Part shown: one piece after another, positions 35,415-43,724 of the stretch | How positions within the stretch are numbered: position 1 is the stretch's first letter | Layout of the letters: each line of letters begins with the position of its first letter | Origin: Thermoplasmatales archaeon | GTDB lineage: Archaea > Thermoplasmatota > E2 > DHVEG-1 | DNA length: 54,738 nucleotides | Assembly: GCA_020350825.1 (NCBI GenBank) | Contig: CP070724.1 | Coordinates: 853,765-908,502, forward strand | Direction: 5' to 3' | Made by a program: the position numbers and the translations under genes | The notes under the pieces: model-generated | Told to the model about the DNA's origin: nothing | The model's input: only the letters and a program-made list of their open reading frames with translations | Databases searched by the model: none

Positions 35415-36545
35415 ATGAATATATTGATGGTACTTTCCAATCCATTTACTCATGATCCTCGTGTTTACAATGAAGCAAAATCCCTTGTTAACGCAAAACA
35501 TAAAGTTACGGTTCTTGCATGGGATAAAAAAAAAGAACATCCATCAAGGGAAGTCAAAGATGGAATCCAAATTGCTAGGAGCTATAATACAAAATTTATG
35601 GATCTAATACCATATGATATTTTTAGAATGCATCTTTGGTGGAATAAAGGATATGGAGACGCTCTACAATTGCATGAAGAGAACCCTTTTAATGTAGTTC
35701 ATTGTCATGATTTTTCGGCTTTACCAATTGGTATAAAACTGAAGAAAAACCTTGATGTTAGGCTAGTCTACGATGCACATGAGATTTGGGGATATATGGT
35801 TGCTAAAGATCTGCCAAAATGGTGGGCTAATTATTATTTTAGGAAAGAAAAAAAACTTATTAGGTATGTAAATAAGATTATTGGCGCTGAAGATAAATAT
35901 GCAAATTATTTCAATTCTATTACAAATGATAAATTAACAACTATACTAAACTGCAAACATCTAGTTTCAAGAGACTATATACCCCCAGATAATGAGAGTT
36001 TTATTTTACTATACATTGGTTCGCTTAGTCCTACAAGATTTCTATTGGATTTAGCAGATATAGTAAAAGGGTTGGATGGCGTGAAATGTATCATAGGTGG
36101 GATTGGAAGAACTAGATATGTAGAAAAGTTAAAACAAAAGTGCGATGAAACAGATAATATAAAATTTATAGGAACGGTGCCTCCTCATAAAGTTGTACCT
36201 ATGACTCAAAAATGTGATGCTGTTGTTAATATGATAACAGTAAAAAATGTGAATACTCGTATAGCCACTACAAATAAACAGTTCGAAGCTATGGTTTGTG
36301 GAAGGCCGATAATCTGTACCAATGGAACTCGCAGTGGTGAAATAACTAGAGATGAAGACTGTGGATTGGTAGTTGATTATACCAAAGAAGCGCTTAGTGA
36401 GGCAATTGTGAAGTTAAGGGATTCTCCTGAGCTTTGTGAGAAACTTGGGCGAAATGCATTGAAGGCAGCTATTAATAAATATAACTGGGAAATTGAAGAG
36501 AAGAAACTGATTAAGTTGTATGACACGGTAAAGATTGCTAAATGA
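35415..36545 (+). CDS. Family 4 glycosyltransferase
   Basis: A 376-residue GT-B enzyme: MNILMVLSNPFTHDPRVYNE, VVHCHDFSALPIG, VYDAHEIWGY, LLYIGSLSPTRFL, FIGTVPPHKVVP and CDAVVNMITVKN with KQFEAMVCGRPII. ATG 35415 is chosen over ATG 35382 because AAGGAGAAG lies 5 nt upstream and the family starts at MNILMVL. The longer form would overlap the preceding stop by ATGA. It belongs to the glycan operon. Confidence 0.92.
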   Translation: MNILMVLSNPFTHDPRVYNEAKSLVNAKHKVTVLAWDKKKEHPSREVKDGIQIARSYNTKFMDLIPYDIFRMHLWWNKGYGDALQLHEENPFNVVHCHDFSALPIGIKLKKNLDVRLVYDAHEIWGYMVAKDLPKWWANYYFRKEKKLIRYVNKIIGAEDKYANYFNSITNDKLTTILNCKHLVSRDYIPPDNESFILLYIGSLSPTRFLLDLADIVKGLDGVKCIIGGIGRTRYVEKLKQKCDETDNIKFIGTVPPHKVVPMTQKCDAVVNMITVKNVNTRIATTNKQFEAMVCGRPIICTNGTRSGEITRDEDCGLVVDYTKEALSEAIVKLRDSPELCEKLGRNALKAAINKYNWEIEEKKLIKLYDTVKIAK

Positions 36546-36613
36546 GAAATGCATTAATTAAGGAAATATAGAAGCTATATATTATGTATGAAGGAATCGA
36601 AAGGTGATTAGAT

Positions 36614-37630
36614 ATGGCAAAATCAAAAGATAAAATTAACATTCTATTCGTCCCTTATTCATCGTCGACATTCATTAAAAAAGATTTGGAATTTTTACAG
36701 AAGCATTTTGACGTAAAACCAGTTAAATGGCGGGGAAAAAGAGACATAATAAATATTGCTTTTGGGGTTTTGAAATCTGATGTTGTTTTTTCTTGGTTTG
36801 CATTTGATTATGCTGCTGTAGCTGTTTTCTTCTCGAAATTATTTCAGAAAAAATCTATTGTGATCGTTGGAGGTGGAGACGTTGCTTATGTTCCAGAGAT
36901 AAATTATGGACAATTTACTTTGGGTTGGCATAAAAGAATGCTTACGAAGTTTGCTTTAAAACATGCAGATAGAGTATTAGTTGTTGATCCCTCGCTTAAA
37001 AAACAAATTAAGTATTTGTTGCAAAAACCATGCAATCATGTTAAATATCTTCCTACTGGTTATGATTCAGAATATTTTAAACCGCATGGGAAAAAAAAGA
37101 ATATTGTTCTCACTGTCGGAGCAGTTAAAAAAGGTAATATTAAAAGAAAAGATTTTGAGACATTCGTCAAAGTGGCAAAAAAATTTCCAGATATTAGTTT
37201 TGTTCTTGCGGGAAAACATATTGATGATTCTATACAGTATTTAAAAAAAATAGCACCATCAAACGTAACGTTTACTGGTTTCATATCGGATGAAAAATTA
37301 TTAGATCTATATCAAAAATCTCGAGTCTATTGCCAACTTTCAAGACACGAAGGTTTACCAAATGCACTTTGTGAAGCCATGCTGTGCGAATGCATTCCAG
37401 TTGGTTCGTTCCAAAATGGAATACCAAGAGCGATAGCGAATACGGGATTTTATGCTTCATGGGGAGATATTGAAGAAACCACAGAGGCATTAAACAAAGC
37501 AATCGCTGCTCATATCAAAAAAGGAAAGGAAGCAAGAAAAAGAATAAAACATAAATTTCCAATGGAAAAAAGAGAAAAGACAATAATAAAATTATTGAAA
37601 AATATAAAAAAAAAGAATAAAGAACTATAA
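36614..37630 (+). CDS. Family 4 glycosyltransferase
   Basis: A 338-residue GT-B enzyme: KINILFVPYSSSTFIKKDLE, DVVFSWFAFDYAAV, VDPSLKKQIKY, VLTVGAVKKGNIKRKD, FVLAGKHIDDS, CQLSRHEGLPNALCEAMLCE. GAAAGGTGAT precedes the ATG. It lies 68 nt after the preceding gene in the same direction. A basic, lysine-rich C-terminus (KNIKKKNKEL) is common in such membrane-associated transferases. Confidence 0.92.
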   Translation: MAKSKDKINILFVPYSSSTFIKKDLEFLQKHFDVKPVKWRGKRDIINIAFGVLKSDVVFSWFAFDYAAVAVFFSKLFQKKSIVIVGGGDVAYVPEINYGQFTLGWHKRMLTKFALKHADRVLVVDPSLKKQIKYLLQKPCNHVKYLPTGYDSEYFKPHGKKKNIVLTVGAVKKGNIKRKDFETFVKVAKKFPDISFVLAGKHIDDSIQYLKKIAPSNVTFTGFISDEKLLDLYQKSRVYCQLSRHEGLPNALCEAMLCECIPVGSFQNGIPRAIANTGFYASWGDIEETTEALNKAIAAHIKKGKEARKRIKHKFPMEKREKTIIKLLKNIKKKNKEL

Positions 37631-37666
37631 ATCATACAATAAAATAAAATTTAAGGAAATTTTATA

Positions 37667-38650
37667 ATGACAACAGAAAAAAGTTCTATCAGAAAAATTG
37701 CTTTTTTCAGCACATCAAAGTGTAATAGTAAATGTGTTATGTGTAATATACATGCCGAAAAACCTACAAAAGATCTCACCCCCAAACAACTTAAAAAAAT
37801 CCTTTCAGATCCTCTTTTCAAGGGTGTAATAGATGTTGGGGTATCAGGGGGTGAACCATCACTTCATAAAAATTGGAAAGAAATATACGATACACTTTGT
37901 TCATCGCTGCTTAACTTAAGAGCAATCGCACTTACAACAAACTGTGTTAATAGTAGAAAAACGATAGATATTATACAATATTATTATAACCAATCAAAAA
38001 AAAGAAATATAAAATTCTCTCTATGTATTTCATTAGATGGTGTAGGAGAAATACACGATAAAGTTAGAGGCATTAAAGGAAATTTTAAAAGTGCAATGAA
38101 TGTGATTGATTGGTTAAAATATAATAAAATCAATTTCACTTGTGCATGTACAGTTTCAAAAATTAATGTACTGCATTTAGAAGCCCTAAGGGAATTTTGC
38201 GATAACAATAAAATCAATATAAACTATAGATTGGCCTCCAAAATAAATAGACTACATAATAACAATTCTCAAACATATCATCAATTATCTAAAGAAGAGA
38301 AAAAATTTCTTATAAACTTTCTTTTAGAAGAAATACATAGGCAGAAAAGAAGTTTGCTAAAAAAAATAACTTTTATTGTCAACAAAAAAAAGATAAAAAA
38401 AGATAAAATATACCAACATATAATTTCTATTTTAAAAGGAAATAAAAGAACAAGTTCCTGCCCCCATAGTGCACAAGAAGCAGTATGCTTAAGCAACAAT
38501 GGCGATCTCATGTATTGTTCTGTAGCTTCTAAAATAATTGGAAATTGCTTAAAAGATTCTGCCAAAAATATATATTTATCGAATTTTTCGCATTTAAGAG
38601 AAATAAAAAGAGAAAAATGTAAGGATTGCTCACATGACATCATTAAATAA
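37667..38650 (+). CDS. Radical SAM enzyme with SPASM-like C-terminus
   Basis: The 327-residue protein has the [4Fe-4S] motif Cys19-x3-Cys23-x2-Cys26 (TSKCNSKCVMC), the GGEPSLH SAM-binding segment and the partial TIM-barrel pattern (FSLCISLDGVGEIHDKVRG). C-terminal cysteines (SCPHSAQEAVC, GDLMYCSVA, KCKDC) could bind an auxiliary cluster as in SPASM proteins. The substrate is unknown; its place between glycosyltransferases and a pyruvyltransferase-like gene suggests sugar or glycan modification, which is inference. It overlaps the next gene by 17 nt. Confidence 0.88.
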   Translation: MTTEKSSIRKIAFFSTSKCNSKCVMCNIHAEKPTKDLTPKQLKKILSDPLFKGVIDVGVSGGEPSLHKNWKEIYDTLCSSLLNLRAIALTTNCVNSRKTIDIIQYYYNQSKKRNIKFSLCISLDGVGEIHDKVRGIKGNFKSAMNVIDWLKYNKINFTCACTVSKINVLHLEALREFCDNNKININYRLASKINRLHNNNSQTYHQLSKEEKKFLINFLLEEIHRQKRSLLKKITFIVNKKKIKKDKIYQHIISILKGNKRTSSCPHSAQEAVCLSNNGDLMYCSVASKIIGNCLKDSAKNIYLSNFSHLREIKREKCKDCSHDIIK

Positions 38651-39758
38651 AAAAGCACTGTTGGTTCATGCCTGGATGACCGGAAATATCGGAGACATGT
38701 TACATACACAACCAATTATCAAATACTTACAAAAGAAAGGATATAAAGTTCATCTTTCTGGTTATTATCCAAAAGAGAGCTATGAGTGGAAAAAAATAAT
38801 TAAAAGCATAGACGCTTTTTACAAAGAAAACGTAGTAAGAGACTATGATAGGATTAAAAGAAAAAAAATATTTTCACAATATGAAAAAGTGATCTTTGTC
38901 CCTGGACCATATATCTCTAATATAGATAAAAAGAGAAAAGAAGCAGCATTTACTGATATTGAAATTTTATCAGAACTGCCGCAGACAAAATGTATATTGG
39001 CTGGCCACTCCTTTTCTATGTTAAATAAAGAAGATTTCAAGATTTTAAAAAAGGCCGATTTTATTGTGGCCAGAGAAATTGAAAGTTGGAACTATTTAAA
39101 AAAAAATGATTGCAAAGCTATCTTATCAGCAGATTTAGCTTTTTTATATCTTGAAGAGATGTACAAAAGTAAAGAAACCGGCCGTATAGCAAACGAAAGA
39201 AACGATAAAAAATTATGTTTCTTAAGACATGATAATTTAAAGGTAGAAAAGCTATTTGGAATTAGCAAAAATAACTTAATAAAAACAATGAAGAAAATTA
39301 TAAATTGTGATTTCCTACAATTAAGGGATAAAATTAAAACGATTATAAAAATTAGCTTAGAAAAAATATTTTCAAAAAAATTAAAAAATACGGAGATCTC
39401 AAAAATATCATTGAAAGGGATAAATCAAGATAACAAGATAGATATCAACGTTGAAACATGTGATTTTGCAACATCGGATGAATTAAAAGATAACCAAAAA
39501 ATGGGGAAAGTATGTCTAATAAATAATTATAAATTCATAAATTGCAACACAGTTCAGAAATTAATAGAGGTCATACTGAAATACAATGTCATAATAACTG
39601 ACAGATATCACCCAGCAATAGTTTCATTTTATTTTGGAAAAGAAACAATTTGTTTGCCGAGCAAAAACGATTTAAAAATGAGAGGTTTGGTTTTAATGAT
39701 TAAAAAATATTCTATTGAAAATATTATTAAACTCGCTAAAAATAGTTTAACATGGTAA
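38634..39758 (+). CDS. Polysaccharide pyruvyltransferase family protein
   Basis: The 374-residue protein has the family start AWMTGNIGDMLHTQPIIKYL, VIFVPGPYISN, CILAGHSFSML, IVAREIESWNYLKKN, SADLAFLYLEEM and the closing ITDRYHPAIVSFYFGKETI. The family adds ketal pyruvate from phosphoenolpyruvate to surface sugars, or has related transferase roles. The middle third (about 180-290) is lysine-rich and less conserved. Start lies within the radical SAM gene, so the two are co-translated. Confidence 0.82.
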   Translation: MTSLNKKALLVHAWMTGNIGDMLHTQPIIKYLQKKGYKVHLSGYYPKESYEWKKIIKSIDAFYKENVVRDYDRIKRKKIFSQYEKVIFVPGPYISNIDKKRKEAAFTDIEILSELPQTKCILAGHSFSMLNKEDFKILKKADFIVAREIESWNYLKKNDCKAILSADLAFLYLEEMYKSKETGRIANERNDKKLCFLRHDNLKVEKLFGISKNNLIKTMKKIINCDFLQLRDKIKTIIKISLEKIFSKKLKNTEISKISLKGINQDNKIDINVETCDFATSDELKDNQKMGKVCLINNYKFINCNTVQKLIEVILKYNVIITDRYHPAIVSFYFGKETICLPSKNDLKMRGLVLMIKKYSIENIIKLAKNSLTW

Positions 39759-40100
39759 TATGTTTTTTTATTGAATATCGGTGGTCTAACATCCAAGAAT
39801 AAAAAATATAACAAAAGATACTCTTTATGGCAATTAAAAGTCAGTCGTCTTCTTAATAACATTTGGAAAACAAAAGTTAATCCTAATAGAATAATACCAA
39901 TTCATTGGTGATCGGTTAAGCGTTTTTTCTTAAATGTTTTATCCTGTAACATGCATGAATGAACAAAAAGAAAGGAAAGAAAAAATCAAAGGTGCATCCT
40001 TGTACTGAATGTGAATTGAACAAGTTTTTTTCTCCTGAATGGTTTCAGGACACTAGGACCTTATTACAGAATCATGGCACACAGCAGGTTTTTTTAAATC

Positions 40101-41627
40101 TTATTTATTTTTTAATTCCTTTCGAATATATTGTATCATCTTCTTAATGTTAAGAGTATCAATGAAGAAGTGAAAGTCTATCTTTGTGAATTCTTTGAAC
40201 AAGAACAGAATGACAAGATATATACCTAAGCCTAGAAGGGAAATAGCGAGCAGATGATACCATCTTGTAAGAAACTCGATCATATTGAATGTATAGAGAA
40301 TATTATAAAGAATGGTTGCCATAACTCCTGCTGCTAAACCATGTAGTAAAATCCTAGGATTAACTTTTACCTTAGTAAGCTTCCATGCTATAATCCTGTT
40401 ATATACCAATCCGATACCATAAGAGATAACAGTGGCGATAGCGGCTCCTTTTGCTCCCATCCCTGCAAGCTGTATCCCACCTAGCATCTGAATGTCTTTT
40501 GGAATTAATATAATATTTAAAACCACATTAAAACAAACCATAATCAACACTCGATTTCTAGATAGCTTAGGATAGCCCATTCCTACAATCTGAACATCGT
40601 GAGGCCTCCCTAATGCAGCAAGTAATACAAAAAAAGGGAGGATCTGTAAAATAGGAACAACAGGCATCCAACCTGATAAAAGTATAAACACTGCAGGTTC
40701 TGCCAATACTACCATCCCAAGCACAATGGGGAAAATAATCATGCTTAGATATCGCTCCGATTGAAATGTCAGACGACGAATCCCCTCTATGTTATTATCG
40801 GCATGTAGCATAGAAAATGTAGGAAAAAGTAATGTTCCTATGGCTAAAGTAAACATGTTGATAAAAACAGTAAGTCTGAAAGCAGCAAAATAAAATCCAA
40901 CATCTGCAGCATCCCAAAATAGTTGAATCAATACCTTGTCGATGTTAGTCATAATGATACTACAAGAAACAACGATAACTAAAGGGAAAGCAAACTTAGA
41001 ATAGTCTTTGAAGTATGTGTGGGTTGGTCTCTTTATTGGATATATGCGGAAAAGGTATAGTGCTGAAAGTAGATAAGCTATTTCCCCGGAAATATATGTA
41101 AAAGCAAGAGCAATAGCTCCAAACCCTCCAACGGCGACATAAATGGTTACTGCAACTCTAATAAGTGTCCCTAAAAAAATCGGGACATTGGCCTTGGCAA
41201 TCTCTTTTTTTGCCCTAAAAGTAGTTATAAAGGACTCAGTAATTAGCTTTATAGCCCAATAACCCATCATGATATATATCGCTAGTTCATGTGTAGAGGT
41301 TTCAAATCCTCTTCCCATAATAGCTTTCCAGAAAAAAATCACAACTAACGTTATTAGTGTCATCAATCCAATTAGTCCAATTTTGGAAGCAAAAAATGTA
41401 CCAATACATATGCCAGGGTCTTTACCTTCTGACATCTTTTTGATATGTGCCTGATCGAATCCCATTCTACCAAATATGGTGAACAAGGCTACAAAACCCA
41501 TAGCAAAAGCGACTATCCCATAATCGTCTGGTTCCATGTAGCGGGTGATGAAAAACAATGCAACGTAGGCAAGAGCACCGTTGATTATATTTGTAGCTAC
41601 AATTAGCGCAGATTTTCGGGCAATCAT
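40101..41627 (-). CDS. Oligosaccharide flippase (Wzx/MATE-like)
   Basis: The 508-residue membrane protein has about 14 hydrophobic segments and the flippase start SALIVATNIINGALAYVALF then RYMEPDDYGIVAFAMGFVAL. It would carry lipid-linked glycan units across the membrane, completing the neighbouring cluster, though it is transcribed towards it. The C-terminal end is lysine-rich (NIKKMIQYIRKELKNK). No strong Shine-Dalgarno; GTTGTAATTATG precedes, with TTAGGTG slightly upstream. Confidence 0.9.
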   Translation of the reverse strand: MIARKSALIVATNIINGALAYVALFFITRYMEPDDYGIVAFAMGFVALFTIFGRMGFDQAHIKKMSEGKDPGICIGTFFASKIGLIGLMTLITLVVIFFWKAIMGRGFETSTHELAIYIMMGYWAIKLITESFITTFRAKKEIAKANVPIFLGTLIRVAVTIYVAVGGFGAIALAFTYISGEIAYLLSALYLFRIYPIKRPTHTYFKDYSKFAFPLVIVVSCSIIMTNIDKVLIQLFWDAADVGFYFAAFRLTVFINMFTLAIGTLLFPTFSMLHADNNIEGIRRLTFQSERYLSMIIFPIVLGMVVLAEPAVFILLSGWMPVVPILQILPFFVLLAALGRPHDVQIVGMGYPKLSRNRVLIMVCFNVVLNIILIPKDIQMLGGIQLAGMGAKGAAIATVISYGIGLVYNRIIAWKLTKVKVNPRILLHGLAAGVMATILYNILYTFNMIEFLTRWYHLLAISLLGLGIYLVILFLFKEFTKIDFHFFIDTLNIKKMIQYIRKELKNK

Positions 41628-42069
41628 AATTACAACACCTAATCAAAAAATGTTATATTAAATGAATTGAAAAATTTGTAAAAATTTGAGATAATCATAT
41701 TTAATATAAGAGGTGTGTAAGAAATAAGATAGTATCGATTTCATCCCTATTTTATGGTATTAAAGAAGAAAAAAGGAGGGATGGGATGCTTCTAAATATA
41801 TTATTTTTCCGAAGAAACGTATTTGTACATAACCCTTAGGTGTACTCCTATTCCCCTGCACGTCACCCACCAGGCTTATTCTCCCGCTTAATTACTCGCC
41901 TAATCCTCGCTGAATATACCGCTGAATCTCTCGCTTAATCCTCGCTTAATCTCAAGTTTAGCCCTAGCTGACCTCTCTCTTTGAGTTAATATACAGCAAA
42001 TATTGATTGATTTAACAGAAAAATTAAAGTACAACACTGTTAATGTAATATATTGGGGTGTAAAAATTT
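41628..42069. other. 440-base gap with degenerate 11-base repeats
   Basis: No gene was found. Positions 41731-41752 hold a copy of the 3'-end motif, and 41882-41951 a degenerate tandem repeat (separate entry). The promoter of the coiled-coil gene (TAATGTAATATATTGGGGTG) is at the right edge. Confidence 0.5.
41882..41951. repeat. Degenerate tandem repeat, unit CTCGCTTAATC
   Basis: Six units of 11-13 bases can be read (CTCGCTTAATC twice exactly, plus CTCGCCTAATC, CTCGCTGAATATA, CCGCTGAATCT and TCCCGCTTAATTA). The stretch is richer in C than its surroundings and carries stops in most frames, so it is probably non-coding. Confidence 0.5.
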
Positions 42070-43419
42070 ATGAAAGCTATGTGTGAGGTTTGTGGAAAAA
42101 AATTCAAAAATCCTTTTGCATTGACCGGTCATTATAAAATGAAAGATGACGCTCCTCATAGAGCTTGGAGAGAGAAAAACATTAAATCAAATGTTCAGCC
42201 TAAAACACAGAAATCAGCGGTTCAGCATGGGCCTTATTCTCCTGATGTTCTTGAAAAAGCACAGGAACTTGTTGAAAAAGAGGCGAAAGATAAAATCATC
42301 AATGAATATTTCAAAAATATAATTATGCCTCTGTTCGATAATGGCACCTGGTTAGATTTTAATAAACACCAGAGTATTCTAGCTAAAAAAGATGAAGATC
42401 ACCAATTAGAAATATCGTCCATTGAGGCTTCTCACCAAATAGAAAAGGAGAATCTGGAGAATCAGATTTATAATCAGTCAGTAGAAATCAATTTTTTAAA
42501 GGATGAAAATTTCCGGTTAAGTAACTATATAGATAATCGTTTTGATGGTGAGGTTGGAAGATGGCGGAAAGAGCTAACACATAAACAAGAAGATTTTGCC
42601 AGATATAAAGAAGCGGAGTTATCAAATCTTAATAAATTAAAAGCCGAGATTGATAAGAAACAAAAAGATGTCGAGTTACGTGAAAATATAATCGCGGAAC
42701 GTGAAGAAGACATAATAAAACGGGAAGATGATTTTGAAAAAAATAAAAAAACCTACGATTGTATATTAAAAGAAAAAATAAAAATCATAAAAAAGCGTGA
42801 AGAAAATGTCACCGAATCGGAAAAGGAGCTCATAAGGGTGGTAGATAAGAAGAAAAATGAGCTGAATAACGAACGAAAAAAAATAAAAGAATATCATGAG
42901 AAATGGGAAAGTGAAATAAAATACAAAGTGGATAAACAGATAGAAGAAATAAAAAATGATCAAGAAAAAATAATAAATGAATGGGAAAAAATAGATAAAG
43001 TAAAAGAAGAACAAAAGGCCGAAAGTAAGCGATTGGAAAATTTGCAGAAAAAATTGAGGGGAGCTTGGTGTTCAAACAAGTTTTTATTGCCATGTCCCAA
43101 TTGTAAAGATCCTATGTTATTTGACACTAATAATCCGGAAATAAATCAAAAAATCCGCAAGATATTTGGTAATTATACTCACCCTGAGTGTAGAACAAGA
43201 TATGAACAAAAGAAACCTGTCATATTAAGCCCTTTTTTATCTAGCGGTGAACCTAACGTACAATCCGGAGTTCAGCCAATTGTTATATCTGATGAAAAAG
43301 TGAACGTAGCTGAAAATAGTGGAGATCCAGTTTATCAATCAGGATTTACACGATTTTATGCCTCAGGAATGGAAAATTTTGATAAAACTAGTAGTAAGAG
43401 CAACGCATTTTCTTCTTAA
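42070..43419 (+). CDS. Zinc finger/long coiled-coil/zinc finger protein
   Basis: The 449-residue protein starts with a C2H2-like finger (Cys5, Cys8, His21, His30 in MCEVCGKKFKNPFALTGHYK and its continuation). A helical region of charged heptads covers about 85-330 (many K/E, ending KEEQKAESKRLENLQKKLRG). A second metal site follows (PCPNCKDPMLF ... YTHPECRTRY) and a low-complexity tail. Such proteins bind DNA or act as structural rods; no family is recognised. GGGGTG lies 12 nt before the ATG. Neighbours on both sides face other directions, so it is a single-gene unit. Confidence 0.8.
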   Translation: MKAMCEVCGKKFKNPFALTGHYKMKDDAPHRAWREKNIKSNVQPKTQKSAVQHGPYSPDVLEKAQELVEKEAKDKIINEYFKNIIMPLFDNGTWLDFNKHQSILAKKDEDHQLEISSIEASHQIEKENLENQIYNQSVEINFLKDENFRLSNYIDNRFDGEVGRWRKELTHKQEDFARYKEAELSNLNKLKAEIDKKQKDVELRENIIAEREEDIIKREDDFEKNKKTYDCILKEKIKIIKKREENVTESEKELIRVVDKKKNELNNERKKIKEYHEKWESEIKYKVDKQIEEIKNDQEKIINEWEKIDKVKEEQKAESKRLENLQKKLRGAWCSNKFLLPCPNCKDPMLFDTNNPEINQKIRKIFGNYTHPECRTRYEQKKPVILSPFLSSGEPNVQSGVQPIVISDEKVNVAENSGDPVYQSGFTRFYASGMENFDKTSSKSNAFSS

Positions 43420-43724
43420 GCAAACAAAAAAATTTTTAGCTTCTTTGCAACTCTTAAAGATAAAGAAATTTATCGCACTATTTCGTTAGAGATTAAATTC
43501 TTTACATAAGAATATCGGCTAATTTATCATAATGATTTTGTAATCTTCATAATAAATGGTTTCATTGAATTTACACTCAAATAACTACACAAGCTCTACC
43601 ATACCATGCGCCTCAACTTTATATCGGTAATAATTTAGAAGTTTTACATTACTTGTACTGATTTCATCGTTATGTTACTTTATAGATTTAAAAAAGGAAT
43701 GAAGGGATGATAATAAATATAATT
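43420..43724. other. 305-base gap between convergent genes
   Basis: AT-rich, no frame seen. Position 43655-43676 holds a copy of the 3'-end motif (plus-strand GTACTGATTTCATCGTTATG), about 50-70 nt past the stop of the C25 gene; as no same-direction gene follows, this copy ties the motif to 3' ends rather than promoters. Confidence 0.5.

Noticed and set aside
39771..39911. TTG-started 46-codon frame after the pyruvyltransferase-like gene
   Set aside because: No ribosome site, no recognisable family. It might be a gene remnant but cannot be supported.
39959..40147. 62-codon plus-strand frame with a Cys pair
   Set aside because: It overlaps the flippase 3' end, lacks a ribosome site and its second half is antisense to the flippase gene.
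41882..41951. Possible CRISPR array
   Set aside because: Units are 11-13 bases, imperfect and contiguous without spacers, and no cas genes are present.
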